The position numbers and the translations under genes were made by a program. A stretch of 64,000 nucleotides of DNA, taken from contig DLMJ01000001.1 of NCBI GenBank assembly GCA_002479255.1, positions 1 to 64,000 of the forward strand, in the 5' to 3' direction. The notes beneath the pieces were generated by a model. That model did no database searches. It saw only the letters and a program-made list of their open reading frames with translations, and had not been told where the DNA came from. Positions within the stretch are counted from its first letter, which is position 1, and the number at the start of each line of letters is the position of its first letter. Positions 34,696-43,785 of the stretch are shown piece after piece. This DNA is from Candidatus Binatus soli (lineage in GTDB: Bacteria > Desulfobacterota > Binatia > Binatales > Binataceae).

Positions 34696-35955
34696 ATGAC
34701 AACCGAGCGCTTCACTTTTCCCGCCAATTTCCTGTGGGGAACTGCCACCGCCGCCCATCAGGTCGAGGGCGGCAACGTCAACAGCGATTTCTGGCTGCTC
34801 GAGCATACCCCCGGCTCTCCATTCGTCGAGCCCTCCGGCGACGCTTGCGACCAATACCATCGCTACGCCGACGACATTGCGATGCTGGCGCGGCTCGGCT
34901 TCAACGCCTACCGCTTTTCGATTGAATGGGCCCGCATCGAGCCCGAGCCGGGCGAGTTCTCGCGCGCCGCACTCGACCATTACCGCCGCGTGCTCGCCTG
35001 CTGCCACGAGCACAAGGTCACGCCGGTCGTAACCTTTCATCATTTTACTTCGCCGCGATGGGTTACCGGCGACGGCGGATGGCAAGAGAAAAAAACCGCC
35101 GAGCGATTCGCCCGATATTGCGAGCGCGCGGCCGCGCATCTCGGCGACCTGATTGGCGTTGCGTGCACGATCAACGAGGCCAACCTCAGCGCTTACCAGT
35201 ATCTGCTCGGCGCGCTGCCGCTGAAACTCGACCCGGCAGAGGCGAAATGGTTCGCGGAGGCGGCGCGGCGCATCGGCGCCGATCCCAATCGCTTCGCGCC
35301 GTACCTGATGTGCGATCAGATGAAGGCGCGCGACACGATGCTCGAGGCGCATCGGCTGGCCGCCGCCGCGCTCAAATCGTCGCGCGGCAAATTTCCGGTG
35401 GGAATTTGCCTCGCGCTTGGCGACCTCCAGGCCGTGCCCGGTGGCGAACAGCGGCGCGATCACATCAAGGCCGAATGCCAGGACATTTTCTTCGAGGCGG
35501 CGCGCGGCGACGATTTCGTCGGCGTTCAGACCTACACTCGCGATCGCATCGGCGCCAACGGCGCCCTGCGCCCGGAGGCCGGTGTCGAGACCACGTTGAT
35601 GGGCTACGAGTTCTGGCCCGAAGCGCTCGAAGCCAACATCCGCCAGGCGAGCGCAATCGCCAAAGTTCCCGTGATCGTCACCGAGAATGGCATCGGCACC
35701 GACAAGGACGATCGCCGCATCGAGTATGTCCGGCGCGCACTGAACGGTGTGGCGCGATGCGTCCGCGACGGAATCGACGTTCGCGGCTACTGCTACTGGT
35801 CGCTGCTCGACAATTTCGAGTGGAACCTGGGTTATCGGCCGACTTTCGGCCTCGTCGCGGTCGATCGTGAGACCCAGGTGCGCTCGTTCAAGCCGAGTGC
35901 GCAATGGCTCGGCGATATCGCCCGCGCGGGCGCGATCGACGCGGAACTGGACTAG
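34696..35955 (+). CDS. Glycoside hydrolase family 1 (beta-glucosidase type)
   Basis: 419-aa TIM-barrel retaining glycosidase. FLWGTATAAHQVEG opens the family fold; nucleophile Glu330 lies in IVTENGIG. The acid/base motif, usually T-x-N-E-P, reads TINEAN with Glu161 kept but Pro replaced by Ala. There is no signal peptide, so it acts in the cytoplasm. No transporter or sugar genes flank it. The specific substrate (glucoside, galactoside or phospho-sugar) is not determined. Its end overlaps the convergent nth gene by four bases. Confidence 0.88.
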   Translation: MTTERFTFPANFLWGTATAAHQVEGGNVNSDFWLLEHTPGSPFVEPSGDACDQYHRYADDIAMLARLGFNAYRFSIEWARIEPEPGEFSRAALDHYRRVLACCHEHKVTPVVTFHHFTSPRWVTGDGGWQEKKTAERFARYCERAAAHLGDLIGVACTINEANLSAYQYLLGALPLKLDPAEAKWFAEAARRIGADPNRFAPYLMCDQMKARDTMLEAHRLAAAALKSSRGKFPVGICLALGDLQAVPGGEQRRDHIKAECQDIFFEAARGDDFVGVQTYTRDRIGANGALRPEAGVETTLMGYEFWPEALEANIRQASAIAKVPVIVTENGIGTDKDDRRIEYVRRALNGVARCVRDGIDVRGYCYWSLLDNFEWNLGYRPTFGLVAVDRETQVRSFKPSAQWLGDIARAGAIDAELD

Positions 35956-36620
35956 CCGCGCGGAGCGGTCCGCACTCCGATCTTCGGGCAAGTCCCGGCC
36001 AGCGCGCAGACCTCGCAATCCGGCTTGCGCGCGATACATACCCGGCGCCCGTGCAGAATCAGCCGCATCGAAAACGGCGTCCAATCATCGGCCGGCAGGA
36101 TCTTCTGCATGTCGATTTCAATCTTTGCGGGATCCGTCTGCCTGGTGAATCCCAGCCGATACGTCAGCCGCCGCACGTGCGTATCCACGGCGAAAGCCGG
36201 CTTGCCGTAGATATGCCCGAGAATCACGTTCGCGGTCTTGCGCCCGACTCCCGGGATTTTCACCAATTCTTCCATTTTGTCCGGGACCTCGCCGCCGTAG
36301 TCCTTGACGATCTTCTGGGCGGCTCCGATCAGCGATTTCGTTTTCTGGCGAAAGAATCCCGTCTTGACGATTAACTCTTCGACGTGCCGGCGGTCCGCCG
36401 CCGCCATCGCGCGCGCGTCGGGATATTCGCGGAAAAGTCCGGGCGTTACGCGATTGACGCCCACGTCCGTGGATTGCGCCGAAAGAATCGTCGCCGCCAG
36501 GCATTGCCACGGCGTTTTGAAGTCGAGGGTGATGCGCGCCTCGGGATACAGCTTCGCAAGCGCGCGCGAGACTATCCCCGCGCGTTTCTTCAAATCCGCG
36601 ATTGATTCGCGTGCCGCCAC
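35952..36620 (-). CDS. nth: Endonuclease III
   Basis: Base-excision repair glycosylase/AP lyase for oxidised pyrimidines. The helix-hairpin-helix IPGVGRKTAN carries catalytic Lys128, and catalytic Asp146 is in AVDTHVRRL. The 4Fe-4S cluster ligands are Cys195, 202, 205 and 211 with the normal C-x6-C-x2-C-x5-C spacing. 222 aa. It is just downstream of glpD on the same strand. Confidence 0.95.
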   Translation of the reverse strand: MAARESIADLKKRAGIVSRALAKLYPEARITLDFKTPWQCLAATILSAQSTDVGVNRVTPGLFREYPDARAMAAADRRHVEELIVKTGFFRQKTKSLIGAAQKIVKDYGGEVPDKMEELVKIPGVGRKTANVILGHIYGKPAFAVDTHVRRLTYRLGFTRQTDPAKIEIDMQKILPADDWTPFSMRLILHGRRVCIARKPDCEVCALAGTCPKIGVRTAPRG

Positions 36621-36626
36621 GATTGC

Positions 36627-38249
36627 TCAGCCGATGGCGCGCCGGCTGCGCTGCTCATGCGTGAAGCCGGCGACTTCGGCGTCCTCGCGCGCGCGATCCC
36701 ATCCGAGCTCAGCCGCCATGATTCGCGCGACGGCCGGCGCCGCCGCTTCCGCCTCGACCGGAGAACGCCACGACAACGACGTGCGCCGAATTAAAAAGTC
36801 GCCGATCGAATGCGCCATCTCGCTGCCAACGGCGTGGACCACCTCGGCTCCCAAAGCGGGACAGCCGGGCGACAGCGGCTCGGCCAGTTCGGGCCGCCGG
36901 GCGGCAATTCGCGCGACAATCGGCGCGCGCGTCCCGTAACGCGCTTTGAGGATTTCAGCCGATTCGGCCGGGATGCTTCGCATCGCCGCGCCGCCGCCCG
37001 GCTCGTCGTCCGCGCCCAGCGGCCGCGCGCCGGGAAACGGTGTCGCGAGCGTTGGGCAAATTTGCTGCGGACGTCCGAGCCTCTTCATCACGAGATCGAC
37101 GAGCTTCTGCGCAATCTCGCGATGCGTGGTAAACTTCCCTCCCGCCACCGTGATCAACCCCGACGGACCCTCGAGTATCACTTCCTCGCGCGGCACCGCC
37201 GACGGCGCCGCCGCCTCCTTCTCCCCCCTGACGAGCGCGCGCAGTCCGGCGAAGCTGGCCGCCACATCGGCATTCTTAAGCTTGATCCCCGGCAGGCTCT
37301 CGGCCAGCACCGCGAGCAGATATTCGATGTCGTCCGGCTGCGTCCTGACGCTTGCGGGATCGCCCGGATAATCAGTGTCGGTCGTGCCCACCAGCACGTA
37401 ACGCTCATGCGGCATCACGAACACGATTCGCCCGCGCTCGTCGCCGAGCACGATCGATTCGCGCACCGGCAGAACCGTTCGCGCAAACACCAGATGCACG
37501 CCCTTGGTCAATCGCACGCACGGTTTCGACAACGGATCGTCCATCCGCCGAATCTCGTCCACCCACGGGCCGGCCGCGTTCAGGAATTTCCGGGCGCAAA
37601 GCTCAAGGCTGACGCCGCCGAGCAGATCGCGCAGGCCGGCCGACGCGATCTTCCCGTCGGTCATGCTGAAGTTTTCGACCGCCGTGTAATTGGCGACCGC
37701 CGCGCCGTGCAAATCCGCGTCGAGCACGTTCTCGAACGTGACGCGCGCGTCATCGGCCCACGCGTCGAAATACATCGCGCCGCCGGTCAACCCGTCCCGG
37801 CTGAGCGCGGGCTCGGTCTCGCGCACCTCGGCAGCATTGAGGGTCGAGTGCCACTCTTTGAACGGCATCTGCGCGAACAGGTCGTACAGCGTCAGTCCCA
37901 TCGCCATCGTGAAACGATTGAAGCCGCGCCCCCGATACACCGGAAACAGAAACTGAATCGGATGCACCAGGTGCGGCGCCGTGAGATGGCGCAGGCGCTC
38001 GCGTTCGCGCAGCGCCGCGTACACCAGTTTGAACTGCCCCTGCGGGAGATAGCGAAAGCCGCCGTGAATCAGCTTCGACGATCGCGACGAGGTGGCGCCC
38101 GCGAAATCGCCGCGGTCAATCAGCGCAACGCGCAGTCCCCGCATCGCGGCGTCGCGCGCGACCGCCGCACCATTGATGCCCGCGCCGATTACCGCGAGAT
38201 CAAATTCCTCGTCACGAAATCTCGCCAGACTTTTTTGACGGTTCAGCAT
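36627..38249 (-). CDS. glpD: Aerobic glycerol-3-phosphate dehydrogenase
   Basis: FAD-dependent, membrane-associated enzyme that oxidises sn-glycerol-3-phosphate to dihydroxyacetone phosphate and passes electrons to quinone. The FAD-binding DLAVIGAGINGAAVARDAAMRG is at residues about 17-38, followed by TSSRSSKLIHGGFRYLPQG and later VLVGTTDTDYPGDP. The C-terminal helical domain is complete; 540 aa. No glpF, glpK or glpR nearby. It follows the glycerate kinase gene after 23 bp. Confidence 0.95.
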   Translation of the reverse strand: MLNRQKSLARFRDEEFDLAVIGAGINGAAVARDAAMRGLRVALIDRGDFAGATSSRSSKLIHGGFRYLPQGQFKLVYAALRERERLRHLTAPHLVHPIQFLFPVYRGRGFNRFTMAMGLTLYDLFAQMPFKEWHSTLNAAEVRETEPALSRDGLTGGAMYFDAWADDARVTFENVLDADLHGAAVANYTAVENFSMTDGKIASAGLRDLLGGVSLELCARKFLNAAGPWVDEIRRMDDPLSKPCVRLTKGVHLVFARTVLPVRESIVLGDERGRIVFVMPHERYVLVGTTDTDYPGDPASVRTQPDDIEYLLAVLAESLPGIKLKNADVAASFAGLRALVRGEKEAAAPSAVPREEVILEGPSGLITVAGGKFTTHREIAQKLVDLVMKRLGRPQQICPTLATPFPGARPLGADDEPGGGAAMRSIPAESAEILKARYGTRAPIVARIAARRPELAEPLSPGCPALGAEVVHAVGSEMAHSIGDFLIRRTSLSWRSPVEAEAAAPAVARIMAAELGWDRAREDAEVAGFTHEQRSRRAIG

Positions 38250-38272
38250 GGGTGCGTGGGCCGGCGCCTGCC

Positions 38273-39643
38273 TCAGTAATTCACCAGAGCGACAAAAATG
38301 TCGCTGACGTTGGTCCCCGTCGGCCCCGTGACGAACAGCCCGCCCGCCGCTTTAAAGAAGTTGTACGAGTCGTTGCGGATCAATGCCGTCCCGGCGCTGA
38401 CTCCGGCGCGATCGCCATTGGCGACCGTGCCCGGCGACGCGAATGCTCCCGCCGCGTCGGTCGGCCCGTCGATTCCGTCCGTGCCCGCGAACAACGCCGT
38501 GATTCGACGCCCGGGTCCTATCTCCGACAGTTCGATTGCCGCCGCCAGCGCGCATTGCTGGGCGCGTCCGCCCCGTCCGGCTGCGCGCACCGTCACCACA
38601 GGCTCGCCGCCTGCAACGACGCACGCCCGCTCGTGCGTGACCTCGCACAGGTGCTTCGCAATCGCGCGGCCGACGTCGTTGGCCTCGCCGCGCAGCTCCT
38701 TCCATCGGTCCGGATGATACCCGAGGGCAGCCGCCGCCCGCTCGGCGCCCTCCAGCGCAACATCGCCGTCGCCAATGATCACGTTGGTCACCCGTTCGAG
38801 GATCGGATCGCTGCTCTTTACCGTCGCGTCGGTTTCGCGCGCCAGCGCCCGTTCCAGGTACCCGCGGATCGACTCGGGAGCACGCCCCCAGACGTTGCGC
38901 CGCTTCATCACCGCGACCGCGTCGCCGACGCTGCTCCAGTCGCCCGCGGTCAGGCCCGAGCCAATGGTCGCCAGGTCGTTGCCCGGCACGTCGGAAATAA
39001 TCAGCCCGAGCACGCGCGCGCCGCCGCAATGGCGGATCAGGCGTCCGCCCTTTACGGCCGAAAGATGCTTGCGCACGACGTTGAGCTCGCGAATCGACGC
39101 GCCGGCTTTGAGCAGCGCTTGATTTACCGCGATCTTGTCCGCCAACGCTATCCCCTCGGCCGGCCGCGTGAACATCGCCGACGCGCCTCCGCTCAGCGCG
39201 ACAATCACCAGGTCGTCCGCCGCCGCCCCATGCAACATTTCGCACGCCGCATGCGCGGCAGCCTCGGAGGACTCGTCGGGCACAGGATGGCCCGACGCGA
39301 GGACTCGCACCTTCTTTTTCAGTTTTTTCAGTATTAAGGCTTTTTCAGCATCAAGAGCGCGCTCCGATGTCGCGCCTCTTGGGATTACGGCGATCGCATC
39401 GGCGAGCTTGTCGCCGATTCGGCGTTCGATCTCGTGCGCCATCCCGGCCGCCGCCTTGCCCACGGCCAGCATGAAGACTCGCGACGCGCCCGCGATCAAA
39501 TCGGGAACCTGTTCTGCGCCTGGGCAACCGCCGTCCATCGCGCGCCCGACGAGTCGGGCAGGATCGACAGCCGCGACCGCAGCGCGATAGATCGTTTCCA
39601 GGTCCGCCCGCGCCGCCCTGTCGAAATCGGAATCTGTAGCCAG
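38273..39643 (-). CDS. Glycerate 2-kinase (MOFRL/DUF4147 family), 5' end disturbed
   Basis: Phosphorylates D-glycerate to 2-phosphoglycerate. The N-terminal DUF4147 part has FMLAVGKAAAGMA and GHPVPDESS; VIVALSGGASAMF and NVVRKHLSAVKGGRL follow; the C-terminal MOFRL part has ALFAGTDGIDGPTDAAGAF. The first ATG is at 39538, but the frame reads back into a typical family start (DLETIYRAAVAAVDPARLV), so that ATG truncates the protein. Upstream, before a TAA at 39682, there is only CTG (39643 or 39652). A short AT-rich repeat shared with an internal part of the gene lies exactly here and may have replaced the original start. Confidence 0.82.
   Translation of the reverse strand: MATDSDFDRAARADLETIYRAAVAAVDPARLVGRAMDGGCPGAEQVPDLIAGASRVFMLAVGKAAAGMAHEIERRIGDKLADAIAVIPRGATSERALDAEKALILKKLKKKVRVLASGHPVPDESSEAAAHAACEMLHGAAADDLVIVALSGGASAMFTRPAEGIALADKIAVNQALLKAGASIRELNVVRKHLSAVKGGRLIRHCGGARVLGLIISDVPGNDLATIGSGLTAGDWSSVGDAVAVMKRRNVWGRAPESIRGYLERALARETDATVKSSDPILERVTNVIIGDGDVALEGAERAAAALGYHPDRWKELRGEANDVGRAIAKHLCEVTHERACVVAGGEPVVTVRAAGRGGRAQQCALAAAIELSEIGPGRRITALFAGTDGIDGPTDAAGAFASPGTVANGDRAGVSAGTALIRNDSYNFFKAAGGLFVTGPTGTNVSDIFVALVNY
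39314..39348. repeat. AT-rich CAGTATTAAGGC repeat inside glycerate kinase
   Basis: Units of the form TTTTTCAG-TATTAAGGC occur here in the coding frame, where they encode KALILKKLKKK in a linker before RVLASGHPVPDE. The same unit recurs at 39641-39703. The composition stands out against the GC-rich surroundings. Confidence 0.6.
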
Positions 39644-39703
39644 TTTTTTCAGTATTATGGCTTTTTCAGTATTTCCGTATTAAGGCTTTTTCAGTATTAA
39701 CAG
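39641..39703. repeat. AT-rich CAGTATTAAGGC repeat cluster between rpiA and glycerate kinase
   Basis: Three further units: CAGTATTATGGC with TTTTTCAG (39641-39669), CGTATTAAGGC (from 39676) and TTTTTCAGTATTAACAG (to 39703). It shares more than 20 nearly identical bases with 39321-39348, and covers the place where the glycerate kinase start codon should be. Confidence 0.65.
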
Positions 39704-39714
39704 CGCGCACCGCG

Positions 39715-40389
39715 CTACCGTCGCAGCGCGCGGATTTTTCCCGATGACTCCGCCACCAGGACTACATCCGCCATCGCGATGAACAACCCCGTGCCGACCA
39801 CGCCCGGAATCGCCAGCAGGTCTCGATCCAGCCGGGCCGGATTGGCGATCTTCTTCACCGCGCAGTCGAGAATCCAGTTGCCGTTGTCGGTAACGAATTC
39901 CTTGCCGTCGATTTCGCGGATTCGCGGCTTCATTCCGAGTGCTTTGATCTGTGCCATCGCGAGCGGCGCTCCGAACGGGATGACTTCGACCGGGAGGCTG
40001 CCGCGATGGCCGAGTTTCGGCACCAGCTTTTCCTCGCCGACCAGCACGACGAACCGGCGCGACGACGCGGCCACGATTTTTTCGCGGACCAGCGCGCCGC
40101 CGTAGCCCTTGATCAGATTGAGACGCGGATCGACCTCGTCGGCGCCGTCGAAGTCAGTGTCGATTTTTCCCGCATCGGCCAGCGTGACGATCGGGATTCC
40201 CACCGAGCGGCCCAGTTCCTCGCTCGCGCTGGAAGTCGGCACGCCGCGAACTTCAATCCGGCTGGCTCCCAGAGCTAGAATGAACGCGCTGGCCGCCCGG
40301 CCCGTCCCAAGCCCAATGGTATGCCCGGGCTTGACGTAGCGGAGTGCATATTGAGCGAGCGCGTCGAGTGCATCGTCGTCAGCAGCCAT
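39715..40389 (-). CDS. rpiA: Ribose-5-phosphate isomerase A
   Basis: Interconverts ribose-5-phosphate and ribulose-5-phosphate in the pentose phosphate pathway. Substrate-binding TIGLGTGRAASAFI, catalytic-region DFDGADEVDPRLNLIKGYGGALVREK and KLVPKLGHRGSLPVEVIPF are present. 224 aa. ATG 40389 (preceded in frame by a GTG) lies seven bases after folE. Confidence 0.95.
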   Translation of the reverse strand: MAADDDALDALAQYALRYVKPGHTIGLGTGRAASAFILALGASRIEVRGVPTSSASEELGRSVGIPIVTLADAGKIDTDFDGADEVDPRLNLIKGYGGALVREKIVAASSRRFVVLVGEEKLVPKLGHRGSLPVEVIPFGAPLAMAQIKALGMKPRIREIDGKEFVTDNGNWILDCAVKKIANPARLDRDLLAIPGVVGTGLFIAMADVVLVAESSGKIRALRR

Positions 40390-40395
40390 CACGCG

Positions 40396-41055
40396 TCACG
40401 GCCTGCCGTTGCGCAGCAGTTGCATGAACTCCTGGCGCGTCTCGGTGTGGGTGCGGAACGCGCCAAGCATCGCCGACGTCGTGACGTAGCAATTCTGCTT
40501 CTCGACACCGCGCATCCGCATGCACAGATGCTCGGCCTCGATCACCACGGCGACGCCGAGCGGATCGACCTCCGACATCAACGTGTGCGCGATCTGGGTC
40601 GTCAAGCGCTCCTGCACCTGGAGCCGCCGCGCGTAGATTTCGACCAACCGCGCCAGCTTCGAGATTCCGACGATCTTGCGATTGGGCAGGTAGGCGACGT
40701 GCGCCTTGCCCATGAACGGCAGCAGGTGATGCTCGCACAGGGAGTAGAAGTCCAAATCCTTGCACAGGATCATTTCCTGGTAGTCTTGTTCGGCAAACAG
40801 CGCGTCGTTGATCGCCTCCTTGGGATCCTTGGCGTAGCCGCTGGTTAGAAACTCATAAGCGCCGGCGACGCGCGCGGGCGTGCGTTTGAGTCCCTCGCGA
40901 TCCGGATCCTCGCCGATATGACGCAGGATGACGCGGACCGCATCTTCGACCTTGGCGCGGTCATTTATATGGCTCCGGGCGATCGTTTCGGCGCTCGCTT
41001 TTCCCACTTTCAATTCCCGGCCGGCGCGATTCTTGTCTGCGCGAATACGGTTCAT
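40396..41055 (-). CDS. folE: GTP cyclohydrolase I
   Basis: Zinc enzyme that opens GTP to dihydroneopterin triphosphate, the first step to folate. LCEHHLLPFMGKAHVAYLPN supplies zinc and catalytic residues and the later NCYVTTSAMLGAFR the last zinc Cys; EGLKRTPARVAGAYEFLTSGY is the typical N-terminal part. 219 aa. It follows the metF-like gene without a gap, giving a small folate-related unit. Confidence 0.95.
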   Translation of the reverse strand: MNRIRADKNRAGRELKVGKASAETIARSHINDRAKVEDAVRVILRHIGEDPDREGLKRTPARVAGAYEFLTSGYAKDPKEAINDALFAEQDYQEMILCKDLDFYSLCEHHLLPFMGKAHVAYLPNRKIVGISKLARLVEIYARRLQVQERLTTQIAHTLMSEVDPLGVAVVIEAEHLCMRMRGVEKQNCYVTTSAMLGAFRTHTETRQEFMQLLRNGRP

Positions 41056-41955
41056 TTACCGATCTCCGTTGCGCCAGCGGCTGAACTGAAGGGCCAGCTC
41101 GATGGCGAGTGACGGGCCACCACCGCTCATGATGTTGAACCCGGCGCCTTCGCCAGCCAACGACTTCATCAGCGCCATGTTCTCGCGAAGCGAAATCGCG
41201 CGCACCTCTTCTTCGCTCATCCCGCCGAATCTGTCCAGATGGATCCGCGCACCGCTTAAGTCTTTGACGCGGTCGATCAGGTAGGTTGCCATTGCCTCCC
41301 GCTTGACGGGGAGGATTCCGAGCATCGTCCTGATTCCGAAGCTGTTGGCTTTCGCGATAAAGCGCCGCCCGGTCTCGGCGTCGAACACCGGCTGCGTGAT
41401 CACGAAGCGGGCACCCGCGTCGGCCTTGCGCGCGAGGAGGTCGAACTCGCGCTCGATGTTCTTTCGATTTGGATTGGCGACCGCACCGGCAACAATCGAC
41501 GGGATCGTCTTGAGGAGCGGCTTGCCCTCTCCGGTGTCGCCGCGATTCAAGTCGGCGATCATCGCGAGCAATCCGGATGCGTCGATGTCATGCGAAGCGA
41601 TTGCGACGCCGTCGTCGCCGGGCGGAATTTTGTCGCCGTTGAGCGCGACCACCGCGTCGATCCCGATAGCCGCCGCGCCGAGCAGATCGGATTTCAGCGC
41701 GAAGCGGTTGCGGTCGCGGCACGAGACGTTCAGCACGACCGGGATTTGCAGGCGCACCTTGATCCCGGCGGCGAACACCAGCCCCGACATCTTCACCTTG
41801 CCCAGCGCGTTGTCGGTCAGATTGATCGCATCGACGTGCCCCACCAGAGCGGCGAGGCGGCGGATGAGCGGCGCCGGATTGATTCCGCGCGGGGGAGAAA
41901 CCTCGAGCCATAGCGCAGGCGCGGCGGCGTTCAGGCTGTCAAGAATTGAAGGCAA
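41056..41955 (-). CDS. metF: Methylenetetrahydrofolate reductase-like protein
   Basis: TIM-barrel flavoprotein family that reduces 5,10-methylene-THF to 5-methyl-THF. The active-site Glu is in WLEVSPPRG, DAINLTDN and LNVSCRDRNR match the core, and FVITQPVFD near residue 180 is the substrate-binding strand. At 299 aa it is of normal catalytic length, with no regulatory domain. It is somewhat divergent and might be an electron-bifurcating or corrinoid-linked homologue, but no partner genes support that. Directly upstream of folE. Confidence 0.85.
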   Translation of the reverse strand: MPSILDSLNAAAPALWLEVSPPRGINPAPLIRRLAALVGHVDAINLTDNALGKVKMSGLVFAAGIKVRLQIPVVLNVSCRDRNRFALKSDLLGAAAIGIDAVVALNGDKIPPGDDGVAIASHDIDASGLLAMIADLNRGDTGEGKPLLKTIPSIVAGAVANPNRKNIEREFDLLARKADAGARFVITQPVFDAETGRRFIAKANSFGIRTMLGILPVKREAMATYLIDRVKDLSGARIHLDRFGGMSEEEVRAISLRENMALMKSLAGEGAGFNIMSGGGPSLAIELALQFSRWRNGDR

Positions 41956-41993
41956 CGGATTTCTCCGCGGATTTGTGAATCAGGCCGCGCGCT

Positions 41994-43028
41994 TCACGCC
42001 TGGCGGCGCTCGGTTGCTTTGACCTTCTGATACTTGCGGTAGTCGTATCCGGTCGCCATCGCCATCAGCAGCGGCTCCATCCCGCCCTGGCGCTCGCGGC
42101 GCAGCACCCGCAGGCGATCGAAGAACTCGCGGAAGTCCTTGTCCACGCGATTCTTGCCGTCCACCGGCTGCAGAAAGAAATCGTGCAGGCGCGTCACGGT
42201 GAAGCGCAGCGAGGAAAACCGCAACTCGTTGGGAAACGCGTCCCATTCCGCCAACGACAGCGTGCGCACCGACTCGTAACCCGACAGCAGATAGCGGAAC
42301 CGGTCGAGCGAGTAGGCGCCATCGACAAAGCACAGCGCATTGACCGCGGTCGCGATGTCGAAAATGAACTTGCCGCGGCATGCGGCGTCGAAATCGAGCA
42401 TCGCGGTCAGCCGCTCGCCGCGAAACAGCAGGTTGTCGGCGAAGATGTCGCCGTGGATGACGCCCTTGGGCAGCTTGCTCTCGAGATAGCGCGTCAGATA
42501 CTCGACCTCGTCGTCCAGCGTGCGGCAAATCTTGCGGAAGTAGTTCGGCAGCCGGCTGCGCACCGTCAGGTACAGGTCGGCGATTCGCTCGAAACTGAAG
42601 CGGTTGTCGATTCCCTTCTTGTACGCTTTGCCGATTACATGCAGATCGCCAAGGGTGTGACCGATCGTTTCGAGCTGGCTCGGCTTGAGCCGGGCGGGCG
42701 CCAGCACCTTGCCCTCCTGGTACTTGAACAGCGACACGCAGCGGTTGTTGAAATTGCGGTAAAAGCGCCCCATCCGATCCTGCATCGGATGCGGGCACGG
42801 AAACGAATGCTTGCGCAGAAACGAAAGCAAATCGATTTCGCGCTTCAGTTCGTTTTCGCGCTTGACCTCGTCCAACCGCAGCAGAAACTTGCCCTTGGCG
42901 GCTTCGAGCAGGTAGTTGGTGTTGACCGATCCTTCCGGGATACCGCTCGCGCTGGTGACACGGCCGAGACCGTAATCGTCCGCGAGCTCCTTGAGAAACG
43001 GTTTGCTTAACTCGGTGTAAACGGCCAT
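41994..43028 (-). CDS. thrB: Homoserine kinase, ThrB2/APH type
   Basis: 344-aa aminoglycoside-phosphotransferase-fold kinase. MAVYTELSKPFLKELADDYGLG and the PEGSVNTNYLL Gly-rich segment are typical of this homoserine kinase group; catalytic VIHGDIFADNLLF and metal-binding LDFDAACRGKFIFDIA are intact. It would make O-phosphohomoserine for threonine synthesis in the cytoplasm. No thrA or thrC nearby, so this function rests on similarity alone; related kinases act on other amino alcohols. Confidence 0.85.
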   Translation of the reverse strand: MAVYTELSKPFLKELADDYGLGRVTSASGIPEGSVNTNYLLEAAKGKFLLRLDEVKRENELKREIDLLSFLRKHSFPCPHPMQDRMGRFYRNFNNRCVSLFKYQEGKVLAPARLKPSQLETIGHTLGDLHVIGKAYKKGIDNRFSFERIADLYLTVRSRLPNYFRKICRTLDDEVEYLTRYLESKLPKGVIHGDIFADNLLFRGERLTAMLDFDAACRGKFIFDIATAVNALCFVDGAYSLDRFRYLLSGYESVRTLSLAEWDAFPNELRFSSLRFTVTRLHDFFLQPVDGKNRVDKDFREFFDRLRVLRRERQGGMEPLLMAMATGYDYRKYQKVKATERRQA

Positions 43029-43211
43029 GAGGAGGTGTAATCGATCGAGGGACTCTCAGCGCGCCAAGTCTAGGATGTGACCGGCGCCTCGTCAACTAGG
43101 GGTCAGAAAACCCTGCTAAACAGGGGGGTTCGTGAATTCAGAAAATGGTTTCGGGCCAGCCGCGATAATGTCCGACTTGCCACAAGCGTCGAGCGCGGCT
43201 AAATCAATCTC

Positions 43212-43775
43212 ATGCCTACATCCAGAAAAACCACCGCGAAAACTCCGAAGAAGCCCGCAACCGCTTCGGCCAAGGCCGGGGGTTCTGTCGCATCGAAGAG
43301 CGCCAGCGCCGCCCTTCAAGGAAAAAAGGCGCCGGCCTTCGCGCTGTCCGACGCCGACGGAAAAACCGTCGCGCTGAAAGATCTGATCGGCTCGAACAAC
43401 CTCGTGCTGTACTTCTATCCCAGGGACATGACCCCCGGATGCACCGCCGAGGCGTGCAGCTTTCGCGACAACATTGCGCCGATCAAAGCGCTGGGCGCAA
43501 AAGTCGTCGGCATCAGCGCCGACTCGAGCGACTCGCACGCCAGGTTCGTCGCCAAGCACGGCCTCAACTTCCCGTTGCTCGCCGATCCCGGCAACAAGGT
43601 CTGCCGGCTCTACGGCGTGTACAAGAAGAAGTCGCTTTACGGGCGCGAGTTCATGGGCATCGAGCGCACCACGTTCGTGATCGACAAATCGGGCGTCGTG
43701 CGCCGCGTGTTCCCCAAGGTCAAGGTCAACGGGCACACCGACGAAGTGATCGCCGCGCTCAAAGAGATCGGCTAG
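43212..43775 (+). CDS. bcp: Thiol peroxidase Bcp-type peroxiredoxin
   Basis: Thioredoxin-dependent peroxidase. Peroxidatic Cys77 is in DMTPGCTAEAC and the resolving Cys82 five residues on, the BCP arrangement; YFYPRD and the later RTTFVIDKSGVVRRVF are typical. An N-terminal Lys/Thr/Ala-rich extension of about 35 residues (SRKTTAKTPKKPATASAK) precedes the fold and could bind nucleic acid or be a start artefact. It is convergent with the hydrolase gene. Confidence 0.93.
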   Translation: MPTSRKTTAKTPKKPATASAKAGGSVASKSASAALQGKKAPAFALSDADGKTVALKDLIGSNNLVLYFYPRDMTPGCTAEACSFRDNIAPIKALGAKVVGISADSSDSHARFVAKHGLNFPLLADPGNKVCRLYGVYKKKSLYGREFMGIERTTFVIDKSGVVRRVFPKVKVNGHTDEVIAALKEIG

Positions 43776-43785
43776 CGGACACTGC

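Noticed and set aside
41980..43095. 371-codon minus-strand frame overlapping thrB
   Set aside because: Arg/Gln/Ala-rich alternative frame of the kinase gene; the kinase frame carries all motifs.
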